The notes under the pieces are model-generated. The model was not told where the DNA came from and made no database searches. It worked only from the letters and a program-made list of their open reading frames with translations. 64,000 nucleotides of DNA, from the NCBI GenBank assembly GCA_943789205.1, contig CALSTG010000001.1, forward strand, positions 1,974,435 to 2,038,434, read 5' to 3'. Numbering within the stretch: position 1 is the first letter of the stretch; every line of letters begins with the position of its first letter. The position numbers and the translations under genes were made by a program. Below, in pieces: positions 1 through 9,873 of the stretch. This stretch comes from an uncultured Flavobacteriales bacterium (GTDB lineage Bacteria; Bacteroidota; Bacteroidia; Flavobacteriales_D; Crocinitomicaceae).

Positions 1-518
1 TACGCTTTATCAATATCAAACGTTGGAATGATTTGAGGTTTGTATTTTTTTTTCTGATATACTAGGTCGCTCTTTTCTGTCATAAACAACAGTAAGTCCT
101 CGCTCCAACGGTCGCACATGGCTTTGTGATGCCAACCAAATCGATATAGCACAGATTTCTTTCCTATATGCCTGCCAAATTTATCCTTTAGGCTTGAGTT
201 GTATTCCTCGTAGCGGGTAAGGATGTAAAAAACACTTGCTATAGGATCCATTATTCCATTAATAGATAAGCATTGTTCTTTGTAAAAAACCGAAGTATCA
301 ATCGTGTAATTTTCTATACCTGAATTAAATAAAATTGGGCTTGGTTTGATTTGAACGGTATTGGCTATCGTTTGGTCTGAATAATTTAGTTTTGGCTCTT
401 GCGACTTCTCGAATAAATTTAGATTATTCGTCGTTTGATATTTCAAATCACGTTCTTTGAAGATAAAATCAAGCGTGTAGGTGAGTCTTTCCGTTATGTT
501 TTTAACATAAATGAGCAT
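1..518 (-). CDS. Polysaccharide deacetylase family protein (partial, C-terminus beyond window)
   Basis: An open frame begins with ATG at 518 and runs off the left edge (172 codons visible). The visible part contains RFGWHHK and ends in PTFDIDKA. This resembles the N-terminal region (DUF7033-like) that precedes the NodB-type deacetylase domain in many Bacteroidota proteins, where the Asp pair of a TFDID motif opens the metal-binding catalytic domain. It starts 3 bases after the stop of the upstream epimerase gene, so the two are probably cotranscribed in a surface-polysaccharide operon that continues to the left. The catalytic domain itself is outside the window, so the reaction is inferred from the family only. 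Confidence 0.6.
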   Translation of the reverse strand, partial: MLIYVKNITERLTYTLDFIFKERDLKYQTTNNLNLFEKSQEPKLNYSDQTIANTVQIKPSPILFNSGIENYTIDTSVFYKEQCLSINGIMDPIASVFYILTRYEEYNSSLKDKFGRHIGKKSVLYRFGWHHKAMCDRWSEDLLLFMTEKSDLVYQKKKYKPQIIPTFDIDKA

Positions 519-521
519 GTG

Positions 522-1668
522 CTATAAATCACTTAATATTTTTGAGCAAATAAATTTACCTGCTGCTCCATCTCCGAAGAGCTCGGGGAATGTAAAGTCA
601 GTTTTATAGAGTAAATATGACAAAGCCTTCTTGATTTTATTATAATCGGAACCTGTTAAAATTGCATTACCATTTTCGACAATTTCTACCCATTCGGTTT
701 GTTCTCTTAATATAACGCAAGGCTTTTTAAAAAAGTATGCCTCTTTTTGAAGCCCTCCACTATCTGTTATTATCAGTCGTGTGTTTTTTTCGAGCGTGAT
801 GATATCTTTAAAACCAGCAGGTGGTAGCATAAGAATATTTGGGTTATTGCGTATATTTTCAACCAGCTTCTGATCTGAGAGTTGTTCAATCTTTGCTTTT
901 GTTCTTGGATGAAGGGGGAGAACAATTTTTAGTTTTGTTTCTTTTTGGCAATCGAGTATAGCATTCAGAATATTTTTAAGATTACTCGCAATATCTGTAT
1001 TATTGTCTCTATGTATGGTGCATAAGATGTATTGATCGGAGACTAGGTTTAATTCTTTTAGTAGGTCGTCTTTAGTTTCTTTGGCAAAATAGATACTGTT
1101 ATCCAACATGATATCTCCACAATGATACACATGAGGCATATCAATCGATGCTTTACCTTCAGTATTGGTATTAAAGCCTTCTTTTTTTAAATTCTACAAT
1201 TCCTTGTGCGGTAGGCGAGAAAAGTAAGGTAGACATATGATCGCAAGAGATACGATTTATTTCTTCTGGCATTTTTTTGTTGAAGCTCCGCAGTCCTGCT
1301 TCAATATGAACCACAGGTATATGAATCTTAGCAGCAGCAAGCGCACCTGCAATTGTTGAATTTGTGTCACCATAAAGAATTACCGCATCTGGTTTTTCAT
1401 TAACCAAAATTTGCTCAATGCCTTCCATCATTTTAGCAGTTTGTTTTCCATGACTTCCCGAACCAACATTTATATTATAGTTTGGCGCAGGAATGCCTAA
1501 TTCTTCAAAAAATATTTGTGACATATTTTCATCATAATGCTGTCCGGTATGTACAATAACTTCATCAATTTTATCTTTAAAAAATAAAGATATTGATCGG
1601 CTTATCGCGGAAGCTTTTATAATCTGCGGACGTGCACCAACTATTGTAATGACTTTCTTTTTGTTCAT
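522..1668 (-). pseudogene. wecB: UDP-N-acetylglucosamine 2-epimerase (non-hydrolysing), broken by a +1 frameshift
   Basis: Two adjacent frames together make one WecB-type epimerase, which interconverts UDP-GlcNAc and UDP-ManNAc for surface glycans. The N-terminal part (1171-1668) has VGARPQIIKA, TGQHYDENMS, GDTNSTIAGA and HIEAGLRSF. The C-terminal part (from about 1190 down to 522) has TDSGGLQKEA and REQTEWVE. The frame is lost at a run of seven A on the coding strand (T7 at 1182-1188). With six A the reading continues VEFKKEGFNTN and joins the second frame, giving about 381 residues, the family's usual length. Either the gene is inactivated, or the base is a homopolymer sequencing error, or it is a slippage-switched gene. 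It is first in a minus-strand unit with the deacetylase-like gene. Confidence 0.85.
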
Positions 1669-1721
1669 TTGGTTTAATTCTTCGCTTGTAAAATTAAATA
1701 TTTAACTTACAAAGTATCCAT

Positions 1722-1729
1722 TACTTTTG
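1722..1729 (+). promoter_or_regulatory. Candidate Bacteroidota -7 box before SUI1 gene
   Basis: TACTTTTG fits the TAnnTTTG consensus of Bacteroidota primary-sigma promoters and lies 29 bases before the ATG at 1759. No TTG was found at the expected -33 distance, so this is a weak call. Confidence 0.35.
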
Positions 1730-1758
1730 CATGAGATTAGGAATCCAAAATCTTTAAG

Positions 1759-2109
1759 ATGAAAAAAAAGAAAAAAAACAGAGTGAATGTGGTTTATTCT
1801 ACGAACCCAGATTTTCAATTTGAAGAATTACATGATGCTATTGAAGAAACCTTGGAGCCTGCTCAACAACAACTTTATATTTCTTTAGATCGTAAAAATA
1901 GAGGAGGAAAAGAGGTCACGTTAGTTGAGGGATTTATTGGTTTAGACGAAGATTTAAAAACCTTGGCTAAGACGCTCAAAAGTAAATGTGGTGTCGGAGG
2001 CTCAATGAAGAACTCTGAAGTCATGATTCAAGGCAATTTTGTCGAGAAAGTATATCTTCTTCTTACCGACATGGGATATAGTAAGGTTAAAAAGAAGGGA
2101 GGCTATTAA
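1759..2109 (+). CDS. SUI1/eIF1-like translation factor (YciH family)
   Basis: The 116-residue product carries a SUI1 domain over roughly residues 35-116, with the signature KNRGGKEVTLVEGF, the KCGVGGS core and a glycine-rich C-terminus. Bacterial members (YciH) are homologous to eukaryotic initiation factor eIF1 and are thought to act on start-codon selection or translation under stress. The lysine-rich N-terminus (MKKKKKNRV) suits RNA or ribosome contact. Its start is 90 bases from the divergent wecB start, with a -7-like box in between. It leads a plus-strand run that continues into the EamA transporter after a 24-base gap. Confidence 0.85.
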   Translation: MKKKKKNRVNVVYSTNPDFQFEELHDAIEETLEPAQQQLYISLDRKNRGGKEVTLVEGFIGLDEDLKTLAKTLKSKCGVGGSMKNSEVMIQGNFVEKVYLLLTDMGYSKVKKKGGY

Positions 2110-2133
2110 ATTGAATGATACCTTATACTATTT

Positions 2134-3033
2134 ATGAAAAAAGGGATTCTGTTTGTCGTTTTATCAGGAATATGCTTTTTAATTGTCAATTTCATTGTAA
2201 AGATTTTTGGTGGTGATGGCAGTATTTATGGTTATTCGGTTCAATATTTGCCAGCTCATGAGCTTGTTTTAGCGCGTTCTATTGTTTCTTTTTTTATTAG
2301 TTCTTTCGTTATTTACAGAAAAAAGCTGCCCTATTTTGGCGTGAATAAAAAGTGGCTTTTAATACGTGGTATGGCAGGTACCGTTGCGCTCACACTTTTC
2401 TTTATGACGATTCAAAACTTACCTTTTGCAATTGCGGCCATTATCCAATATTTAGCGCCTCTGTTCACGATGCTTTTTACATTCATGCTCATTGGCGAAA
2501 AGATATTTAAGATTCAGTGGCTTTTCGTTCTTTTGGCATTTACTGGTGTTTGTCTAATCTCTCTTCAGCCATATATCATACAGGGTTCAGGTATAGGTTT
2601 TCAACCATTTTGGATTGGTTTGGGTATGATTTCTGCATGTATATCTGGAATTGCATACACTGCAATAGTGAAGCTAAAAGAGACCGATGCTCCCATTTCA
2701 ATTGTGCTCTATTTCCCTATGATTTCTATACCCGTAATGCTTGTGTTGTGCACCTTTGAATTTATAATGCCAATTGGTTTAGAATGGATATTATTATTGT
2801 TGGTAGGTATTTTCACCCAATTTGCGCAGGTGTTATTAACAAAAGCATTACATCTCGGTACGTCTTCCGTAATTATACCGTTCCAATATCTTGGTATTAT
2901 CTATGCCATTTTGATTGGTTATATTGTTTTCGATGAACGCTTAAATGTTATTGCGAATTTTGGTGTATTCCTAATTCTTACGGGAATATTAATGAATGCC
3001 TATTTCCGATATAGGAAAGCTCAAAAGACCTAA
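2134..3033 (+). CDS. DMT-superfamily permease (EamA family)
   Basis: This is a 299-residue, strongly hydrophobic inner-membrane protein with about ten predicted membrane segments arranged as two EamA repeats (about residues 5-140 and 155-292). The motif PFAIAAIIQYLAPLFTMLF near residue 97 is typical of the first repeat, and the second ends in GVFLILTGILMNAYF. EamA proteins export or exchange small metabolites; the substrate cannot be read from the sequence. It sits between the SUI1 gene and the DUF58 gene with short gaps, so cotranscription is likely. Confidence 0.85.
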   Translation: MKKGILFVVLSGICFLIVNFIVKIFGGDGSIYGYSVQYLPAHELVLARSIVSFFISSFVIYRKKLPYFGVNKKWLLIRGMAGTVALTLFFMTIQNLPFAIAAIIQYLAPLFTMLFTFMLIGEKIFKIQWLFVLLAFTGVCLISLQPYIIQGSGIGFQPFWIGLGMISACISGIAYTAIVKLKETDAPISIVLYFPMISIPVMLVLCTFEFIMPIGLEWILLLLVGIFTQFAQVLLTKALHLGTSSVIIPFQYLGIIYAILIGYIVFDERLNVIANFGVFLILTGILMNAYFRYRKAQKT

Positions 3034-3053
3034 AAAAATTCTATTTTTAACCT

Positions 3054-3965
3054 ATGCCTATTGAAAGGATTAAACTCGCTGATTTTGGAAACCTTGAACT
3101 ACTTGCTAAACAAGTTGTCGAGGGCTTTATAACTGGTTTACATAAAAGCCCATTTCATGGTTTTTCTGTTGAATTTGCTGAGCACAGACTTTACAATAGC
3201 GGAGAATCTACAAGACATATTGATTGGAAGCTATTCGCACGTACAGAGCGCATGTACACAAAGAAATATGAAGAGGAAACGAATTTGCGTAGTTTGTTTG
3301 TTTTGGACGCTTCAAGTTCTATGTATTTTAGTGAAGGCAATACTTCAAAATTTGAATTTTCGATATATGCAATAGCAAGCTTAATGGAGTTGCTTCGAAG
3401 ACAAAGAGACGCTGTAGGAATATCATTTTTTACAGATCAAGTCGATTATGTTTCAGAAATCAAATCATCCCAACGCCATCATCGAGAGCTTTATGATAGA
3501 ATGGAGGAGCGGCTGCATATATTTAACCCCTCTAAAATGAAGACCACATCAACGGCAAAAGCACTTCATGAAATTGCTGAGCTAACACCAAAACGGAGCT
3601 TGGTTGTGTTGTTTACCGATTTGTTAGACGACCCGGATAAAGTTGATGAAACTGTTGAGGCATTACAGCATTTAAAGCACAATAAACATGAAGTAGTTCT
3701 TTTTCAGGTAATGGATACCCAAAAGGAAATGGATTTAGATTTTGAAAACAGACCTCATGAGCTCATTGATATGGAAACAGGAGCGCGCTTAAAACTAAAC
3801 CCGCTAGAAATCAGAGATCAATATAAAAAGCGGCTTAAAGAACATTTTAATGAAATCCGAATGCGTTGTATCAATTTGCATATTGACTTTGTTGAGGTTG
3901 ATGTGTCACAAGGTGTTGCTCCAATATTACAGCAGTATTTAATACAACGTCAAAAAATAGGTTGA
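3054..3965 (+). CDS. DUF58 domain protein with von Willebrand A-type fold
   Basis: The 303-residue protein has the DUF58 hallmark HIDWKLFARTERM (about 55-67) followed by a vWA-like segment with a metal-site motif DASSS (85-89) and a later LFTDLLDD strand. DUF58 proteins usually work with MoxR-type AAA+ ATPases and BatA/B-like membrane proteins in envelope or protein-complex maturation. The only MoxR gene here is 41 kb away (44738), so the usual pairing is not local. No signal peptide or membrane segment is visible, which suggests a cytoplasmic protein. Confidence 0.85.
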   Translation: MPIERIKLADFGNLELLAKQVVEGFITGLHKSPFHGFSVEFAEHRLYNSGESTRHIDWKLFARTERMYTKKYEEETNLRSLFVLDASSSMYFSEGNTSKFEFSIYAIASLMELLRRQRDAVGISFFTDQVDYVSEIKSSQRHHRELYDRMEERLHIFNPSKMKTTSTAKALHEIAELTPKRSLVVLFTDLLDDPDKVDETVEALQHLKHNKHEVVLFQVMDTQKEMDLDFENRPHELIDMETGARLKLNPLEIRDQYKKRLKEHFNEIRMRCINLHIDFVEVDVSQGVAPILQQYLIQRQKIG

Positions 3966-4001
3966 TTTAAAGTTTTAATTCTATCATCATTTTAAATATC
4001 G

Positions 4002-4009
4002 TACCTTTG
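4002..4009 (+). promoter_or_regulatory. Candidate -7 promoter box before era
   Basis: TACCTTTG matches TAnnTTTG and lies 17 bases before the chosen ATG at 4027. The -33 TTG is not evident. Confidence 0.4.
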
Positions 4010-4026
4010 CGCTCTAATCATTGAGC

Positions 4027-4902
4027 ATGTCGCATAAATCTGGTTTTGTAAATATTGTAGGTAGTCCAAATGTAGGTAAATCAACATTGATGAATCGCCT
4101 TGTAGGTGAGCGCGTCTCAATAGTGACTTCAAAGGCACAAACAACGAGGCATCGAATAATTGGAATCGTCAATGAGGATGATCTTCAGGTTGTATTTTCA
4201 GACACTCCTGGTGTTGTAAATGCCGCTTACAAGCTTCACGACAATATGATGGACAGTGTTCAAGGGTCAATAAAGGACGCTGATGTATTACTTTTTGTAA
4301 CGGATACAAAGGAGCGTCAGATGAATCATGTAAAAACGCTTGATCGCATCAAAAAGCTATCCGTACCTGTTTTTTGTTTGATTAATAAAATAGACCTTTC
4401 ATCCCAAGATGAGGTCTTTAAGCGTATAGAATACTGGCAAGATCAATTACCGAATGCCAAGGTATGCCCGATTTCTGCTTTACATGATTTTAATGTTAGC
4501 GAGCTTTGGGAAGAAATTGTAAAACACATTCCTGAGAGCCCACCATATTATGATAAAGATGATCTAACAGATCGCCCTTTACGCTTCTTTATTTCTGAAA
4601 TTATTAGAGAGAAAATATTTGAGCTGTGCCAAAAAGAAATTCCGTATAGCTGTCAAGTATTAGTTGAGGAATACAAAGAAGAAGATCGAATAATAAGAAT
4701 ACGTGCACAAATCATTGTTGAACGAGATTCGCAAAAAGGTATTATTATCGGACGAGGAGGAGATATGTTGCAAAAAATAGGCAAGAAATCAAGGATTGAT
4801 TTGGAAAAGTTTTTAGATAAAAAAGTCTTTTTAGAAAACTATGTTAAGGTCGACAAGGATTGGCGAAGTTCAGAGCAGAAGCTCAAGAAATACGGATATT
4901 AA
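4027..4902 (+). CDS. era: GTPase Era
   Basis: Era is the GTPase that binds the 3' end of 16S rRNA during 30S subunit assembly. The GTPase domain shows G1 GSPNVGKST (12-20), G3 DTPG, G4 NKID, then a C-terminal KH RNA-binding domain with IIIGRGGDMLQKIG. The product is 291 residues, the normal length. A TTG six bases upstream (4021) is in frame, but ATG at 4027 gives the usual N-terminus MSHKSGFVNI, so it is preferred. The gene is followed 11 bases later by der, a common pairing of ribosome-assembly GTPases in Bacteroidota. Confidence 0.95.
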   Translation: MSHKSGFVNIVGSPNVGKSTLMNRLVGERVSIVTSKAQTTRHRIIGIVNEDDLQVVFSDTPGVVNAAYKLHDNMMDSVQGSIKDADVLLFVTDTKERQMNHVKTLDRIKKLSVPVFCLINKIDLSSQDEVFKRIEYWQDQLPNAKVCPISALHDFNVSELWEEIVKHIPESPPYYDKDDLTDRPLRFFISEIIREKIFELCQKEIPYSCQVLVEEYKEEDRIIRIRAQIIVERDSQKGIIIGRGGDMLQKIGKKSRIDLEKFLDKKVFLENYVKVDKDWRSSEQKLKKYGY

Positions 4903-4913
4903 AGAAAGAATAA

Positions 4914-6224
4914 ATGTCAAATATTGTTGCAATTGTAGGAAGACCTAATGTCGGTAAATCGACTCTTTTTAATAGATTGACAGAATCTAGAGATGCCATT
5001 GTAAAAGAGGTCAGTGGCGTAACCCGAGACCGTATCTATGGCCAAGGAGAATGGAATGGTTGTAGCTTTTCTGTTATTGATACGGGTGGATATGCAAAAA
5101 CCAAAGAAGATATATTTGAAGCGGAAATACGAAAGCAGGTAGAAATAGCTATTGACGAGGCCTCTGTAATCCTTTTCATGGTTGATGCAACTACTGGTAT
5201 TATTGAAATGGATCAAGTTGTTGCTGGTATACTTCGAAAAAGTAATAAAGATATTATTGTTGTAGCAAATAAAGTAGACAATACCGCTCGTGTAGGTTTA
5301 TCTTCAGAGTTTTACGCTTTTGGTTTGGGAGAAGTTCATGACTTATCCGCTACAAATGGTTCCGGAACAGGTGAGATTCTTGATGAAATGGTTTCTTATT
5401 TTGATAGCAAAGATGATTCAATTCTTGAAGAAACTGGTTTGCCTAGAATTGCTATCGTTGGAAAACCAAATGTGGGTAAATCATCATTGATTAATGCGTT
5501 TACGGGAAAAGATAGAAATATTGTAACAGATATATCTGGTACAACAAGAGATGCCATTCACACAAGATATAATGCTTTTGGATTTGACTTTTTATTGATA
5601 GATACTGCGGGAATACGAAAAAAGGCTAAAGTAACAGAAGACATTGAATATTATTCAGTTTTACGTTCTGTACGTACTATAGAAAATGCCGATGTGTGTT
5701 TGTTTATGGTCGATGCAACAGAAGGAATTCAAAAGCAAGACCTGAGTATTTTTTATATGATTGAAAAGAATTCAAAAGGTGTTGTGGTTTTGGTAAACAA
5801 ATGGGATTTATTGGACAAGGACCAAAATACTGTAAAGAAATACGAGGACAAATTGCGAGAGCAGCTCGCGCCTTTTAACGATGTGCCAATTATTTTTACT
5901 TCCACTTTGACCAAACAGCGTATTCATAAATCGATTGAAACGGCTATGACGGTTTATGAAAATAGGATTCAAAAGATACCAACTTCAAAGCTCAACGACG
6001 TCATGCTCGATATTGTACATGCAACACCTCCGCCAGCTATGAAAGGTAAATACATCAAAATTAAATTTATTCAGCAGCTTCCGACGCATGCACCATCATT
6101 TGCCGTGTTTTGTAACCTGCCTCAGTACATTACAGACGGTTATAAGCGATTCTTTGAAAATAGATTACGCGAGAAGTTTGACTTTGAAGGTGTGCCTGTG
6201 AAAATTTTCTTCCGAAAAAAGTAA
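4914..6224 (+). CDS. der: GTPase Der (EngA)
   Basis: Der is an essential GTPase of 50S ribosomal subunit assembly with two tandem G domains. Both are present: G1 motifs GRPNVGKST (8-16) and GKPNVGKSS (about 183-191), DTGG and DTAG switch II motifs, NKVD and NKWD specificity motifs, and a C-terminal KH-like domain ending in PVKIFFRKK. The length of 436 residues is typical. It lies just after era and ends facing the convergent VOC gene. Confidence 0.96.
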   Translation: MSNIVAIVGRPNVGKSTLFNRLTESRDAIVKEVSGVTRDRIYGQGEWNGCSFSVIDTGGYAKTKEDIFEAEIRKQVEIAIDEASVILFMVDATTGIIEMDQVVAGILRKSNKDIIVVANKVDNTARVGLSSEFYAFGLGEVHDLSATNGSGTGEILDEMVSYFDSKDDSILEETGLPRIAIVGKPNVGKSSLINAFTGKDRNIVTDISGTTRDAIHTRYNAFGFDFLLIDTAGIRKKAKVTEDIEYYSVLRSVRTIENADVCLFMVDATEGIQKQDLSIFYMIEKNSKGVVVLVNKWDLLDKDQNTVKKYEDKLREQLAPFNDVPIIFTSTLTKQRIHKSIETAMTVYENRIQKIPTSKLNDVMLDIVHATPPPAMKGKYIKIKFIQQLPTHAPSFAVFCNLPQYITDGYKRFFENRLREKFDFEGVPVKIFFRKK

Positions 6225-6228
6225 AGTC

Positions 6229-6247
6229 TTTAGTGCGAGACACTAAA
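6229..6247. terminator. Possible bidirectional hairpin between der and VOC gene
   Basis: TTTAGTG (6229-6235) and CACTAAA (6241-6247) form a perfect 7-bp stem around a 5-base loop, between the convergent stops. The following T run is short on the plus strand (TACTATTTTT), so termination strength is uncertain. Confidence 0.45.
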
Positions 6248-6249
6248 TA

Positions 6250-6669
6250 CTATTTTTCAAAGAGTTGGTCTAGATCCTTGAATGATTTAAATTCTAATGC
6301 ATTGCCCTCTGGGTCTAAAAAAAACATGGTTGCTTGTTCCCCAACTTCTCCTTCGAAACGTATGTAAGGAGCTATGATGAATTCAATTTGTTGTGCCTTT
6401 AACCGCTCAGAAAGTTTCACCCAATTTTCCCAGTCCAATACAACTCCGAAATGAGGTATGGGCACATTATGACCATCGACTTCATTTGACCCTAATCTAT
6501 TTGAAATGGATAAATCTGATTTTTGATGCAGAACGAGCTGGTGCCCAAAAAAATCAAAATCCACCCATTCTTTGGAAGATCTTCCCTCGGAACATTCTAA
6601 TACATCCTTATAAAAAGTACGCGTAAGACTTAGATTTTTCACGGGAATAGCAAGATGAAAAGGATTCAT
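6250..6669 (-). CDS. VOC (glyoxalase/bleomycin-resistance) family protein
   Basis: The 139-residue product has the single VOC module layout: [20 protein letters not shown] at the N-terminus and [15 protein letters not shown] near the end, giving candidate metal ligands His5 and the Glu of NALEFK. VOC proteins include dioxygenases, isomerases and binding proteins, and the specific substrate cannot be told. It lies 3 bases downstream of the T9SS adhesin gene on the same strand, so it may be read from the same transcript. Confidence 0.85.
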   Translation of the reverse strand: MNPFHLAIPVKNLSLTRTFYKDVLECSEGRSSKEWVDFDFFGHQLVLHQKSDLSISNRLGSNEVDGHNVPIPHFGVVLDWENWVKLSERLKAQQIEFIIAPYIRFEGEVGEQATMFFLDPEGNALEFKSFKDLDQLFEK

Positions 6670-6672
6670 TTT

Positions 6673-9600
6673 TTATCGTATTAAAGTAATATGACCTGTT
6701 CGCACAATTCTATCGTCTGAATTTTTCTTTTTATAGGTTATTTTCCAAGTATAGATACCTTCAGGGCAGGTTAACTGCTTGTTAGAATATTTCCCATCCC
6801 ATCTTCCATCTGCATCTTTGCTTTCCCAAACGGTTTCTCCCCATCGGTTGAATACAAGTACTTGAAAATTGAATTTATCGAACCCGCTTAAAAATACAGG
6901 ACCCCATGATTGGTTGTGTTCATCTGCATCAGGTGTGAAGCTGTTTGGGACATATAAATCGCTCTCAGGCATTTCGAAGGTTATTGAAGCCGTGCTTTCA
7001 CAGTCATTACCTGAGAATGCTGTTAAGGTAATTGTTAGTGTTTCACTGATAATGTTAATGTTTGTCTCTGGATTTATTTGCGTAGAAGTACTCCCATTTC
7101 CAAAATCCCAAACAAAAGAATCCGCATTTGAAGAGGTATTTTGAAAAGATACCAATTGATTATTAATGGCTAATGTATTTGGACTCGTATAAAATGAGGC
7201 CACTGGACTCGGAGAGACGCAAACAAAATCTGAACTCGTTACGTCTGTTGCGCAGGAGTTTAGTTCATCAATCAAAAGCTGAATATCGTAACATCCTGAC
7301 TCTGTAAATGAGTATTCTAGTATGGTTGTATTGGCTGCAAATTCCCCATCTATGTACCAGCTATAAGTCGCATTTGTGTTTATGAAGTTAGGTGTAAGTT
7401 GTGCATTCAAAGGACTACAACCTTCTGTTGCACTTGCAAAGAAACCACCATCTATTGTATTTTGAATGTTTATGGTAACCGTTAGATATTCAGAGCTTTC
7501 ACATCCTTCAATAATTTGACTTGCATAATAAGACTGTTGATCTATCAATGCCGTATTTGTTGGTAATGGAGTACCATTCAATTCAGTATCGTACCACTGA
7601 ACATCAGTACCAGTAACAATAATGTCAGCTATTGTCGGGTTTTCAGTTTCACAAAACACTTGTGTCAAATTATTACTGAGTGGGGCAGGGGGATCTACAA
7701 TTGTAACTTGTATTTCTAAATTACTTGAACTTTCACAGCCATTTGCAAGAGTTGTTTGTGTCGCAAAATAACTTGTATTATCGCTTAGAATATTTGTTTG
7801 TGAGAGCATGTTCCCATTACTGTCATACCACAAAATATTTTCTCCTGTCACAACTAAATCCTCAATTGTTGCACCATCGGTAACACAAAATAATGGATTT
7901 GGTGTATTTGTTGATGGTGATGGTGTATCATTGATTGAAACTATAATTAAAAGACTGTCATTGCTCGTGCAGTTCGTATTCGGGTCTGTCGCAGTTATGT
8001 AATAATTACCGCCTAAAAGAATATCTGATAAAGCAACTGAAACAATCGATGTTCCATTATCATAGAAGTAATTTAGCGTATAAGGACTTAGGTTGATACT
8101 GAGATCGCTTACAGTTGAATTGTCTGCAACACAAAAACTCTGGTTTTCATTAGATGCAGTTGGTGGAGGAGTGCTTCCTATTGCTACTGTAATTTCGAGG
8201 CTATCGGTGCTTTCGCAAGAATTGTTAGGACCAGTTTGGGTAACAAAGTATGTTCCTGTTTGAAGAATATCTGTTGTGTTTGTACTTATAATCGTTGTTC
8301 CATCCGAATAATAATAATTTAATACGCCTCCATTTCCTGTCACCCCTAAATCTGCAACAGTTAATGCTTCAGAATCACAAATTGTAAAGTTGTTGTTATT
8401 TATTTCAGGGATTTGTGACTCTTGAATGGTAACGGCAATTACAATAGTGTCAGATGGGTCGCAGCCATTAATATTATCCGTTTGTGAGATAAAGTAATTC
8501 CCATTTACAAGTAAATCAGTACCTGTTACTGGAAGAAAGACCGGTGTGCTTTCTAATGCTATTGAGGAGGAACCTGTGAAGCTGACCGGTAAATCATCTA
8601 CGATTAAAAAGTCTGAAATACATGCAGTCAAATCATTGCTCGTAGCAATAGGCGTTGGAGTTTGTGGCGTTTCAATCACAGCACTTGCGGTACTGAACTC
8701 AGAAGTACATCCATTCCAATCAATTGCAAAAGTATAGCTTCCTGGACTAAGGTTTTCAAAAAGGCCGGTAGACCCTGACCCTGTATAGGTAGCAATAGGC
8801 TCTGCAATAATTGTCCATACACCAGGAGTTGGAAGATTGATGAAGGAAATACTTCCTGAATTTTCGGGACAAACTGGCTGATTCAAGCTTTCAATTTCTG
8901 GAGGTAAAACAACTGGTGACACAGTGATCGTGGCGATATCAGAAGTTGCGGTTGCACAAGATGAACTAGAAATGATTGCTTGAAACTGGGTGGTTGTAGT
9001 TACATTATTAAGCGTTAAACTATTAGAATTAGCTCCAGAGATGTCTTCCCACACGCCATTCACAAATTGCTGCCACTGAACACTACCATTGTTAGGGTTA
9101 CTAACACTGACCGTTGCTTCATTATCACCGGGGCAAAGTGTTGTTGATCCAGAGGTGACACCAGGATCACAAGGAGATTGTGTACATAAATCTGCAGGAT
9201 CTGTTTCATTGAATTTAATTAAAGCATAACGATCTTGCTGGGCATTGTTTGCATTAGGTAATAGTGGTGTTGCAATTGTTCCTGACCAATTTGAGAGCAC
9301 TCTAAGTCCACTTGCGCCCGGCATGTATCCGTAATAAGGCGAAACAGGCCCTCCACTATAGGGTGTTAACTTCTCAACATAAACAACTAGTGAATTGCCG
9401 TTTGTATACACAAATGGGGTACTGAATTGCACATCAGCCTCACAGTGATTAGGAACAGATTGTGCTGGAGGAGTGAAAACTAAGTCTCCTTGAAAAACGT
9501 TAACTGCACCATTTGCAGCTAGATCTGGTATGGCCGTTGAAGGAAATACGGTATTTGCACCGTTCTCATATAGCCAAATACTCACGTCAGTCATCGTATA

Positions 9601-9858
9601 ACTATCACCCGCAGTTGTTGCAGCATAATCAATCATCCATCTTAGACTAAGCAGCACATTTGACGGGCCCATTTCCGCATCGGAGTAGAGGTTTGCAGAC
9701 CAGCCAATTCCTTCACCTGTACCTCCAAAATTAGTTGAAATGACGTTTGTTGTATTCGTAAATGTATAGCTACCACCTCCTGTGATATCCACTAGATTTT
9801 GGGAAAAATAGGTAAGGTTTAGACTAAGAGTCAGAAACAGAACAAGAAAGGACTTCAT
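6673..9858 (-). CDS. Large secreted Ig-like/PKD protein with gliding-motility (T9SS type B) C-terminal domain
   Basis: This is a 1061-residue surface or secreted protein. A signal peptide covers about residues 1-20 (ends YFSQ). A region rich in Thr, Ser and Asn follows, then about five Ig-like repeats of 70-80 residues, each with a Cys in an FCxxxxxTVxDL-type strand and a second in GCESS/NCTSN-type strands. A PKD domain (VWDFGNGSTS) lies near 880-950. The C-terminus begins LYVPNSFTPD and contains VFNRWGETVWE and EGIYTWKI, the gliding-motility-associated domain that T9SS recognises as a type B sorting signal. A role as adhesin or motility-associated surface protein is inferred. PorX, encoded at 36.3 kb, is the likely regulator of the secretion apparatus. 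Confidence 0.88.
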   Translation of the reverse strand: MKSFLVLFLTLSLNLTYFSQNLVDITGGGSYTFTNTTNVISTNFGGTGEGIGWSANLYSDAEMGPSNVLLSLRWMIDYAATTAGDSYTMTDVSIWLYENGANTVFPSTAIPDLAANGAVNVFQGDLVFTPPAQSVPNHCEADVQFSTPFVYTNGNSLVVYVEKLTPYSGGPVSPYYGYMPGASGLRVLSNWSGTIATPLLPNANNAQQDRYALIKFNETDPADLCTQSPCDPGVTSGSTTLCPGDNEATVSVSNPNNGSVQWQQFVNGVWEDISGANSNSLTLNNVTTTTQFQAIISSSSCATATSDIATITVSPVVLPPEIESLNQPVCPENSGSISFINLPTPGVWTIIAEPIATYTGSGSTGLFENLSPGSYTFAIDWNGCTSEFSTASAVIETPQTPTPIATSNDLTACISDFLIVDDLPVSFTGSSSIALESTPVFLPVTGTDLLVNGNYFISQTDNINGCDPSDTIVIAVTIQESQIPEINNNNFTICDSEALTVADLGVTGNGGVLNYYYSDGTTIISTNTTDILQTGTYFVTQTGPNNSCESTDSLEITVAIGSTPPPTASNENQSFCVADNSTVSDLSINLSPYTLNYFYDNGTSIVSVALSDILLGGNYYITATDPNTNCTSNDSLLIIVSINDTPSPSTNTPNPLFCVTDGATIEDLVVTGENILWYDSNGNMLSQTNILSDNTSYFATQTTLANGCESSSNLEIQVTIVDPPAPLSNNLTQVFCETENPTIADIIVTGTDVQWYDTELNGTPLPTNTALIDQQSYYASQIIEGCESSEYLTVTINIQNTIDGGFFASATEGCSPLNAQLTPNFINTNATYSWYIDGEFAANTTILEYSFTESGCYDIQLLIDELNSCATDVTSSDFVCVSPSPVASFYTSPNTLAINNQLVSFQNTSSNADSFVWDFGNGSTSTQINPETNINIISETLTITLTAFSGNDCESTASITFEMPESDLYVPNSFTPDADEHNQSWGPVFLSGFDKFNFQVLVFNRWGETVWESKDADGRWDGKYSNKQLTCPEGIYTWKITYKKKNSDDRIVRTGHITLIR

Positions 9859-9873
9859 AAAATATTAATGAGC

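Noticed and set aside
1182-1192. Programmed -1 ribosomal frameshift in wecB at A AAA AAG
   Set aside because: A -1 shift leads into the third frame, not into the second half of the epimerase; a net +1 shift is required.
4021-4026. TTG start for era
   Set aside because: ATG at 4027 gives the conserved N-terminus and a better start codon.
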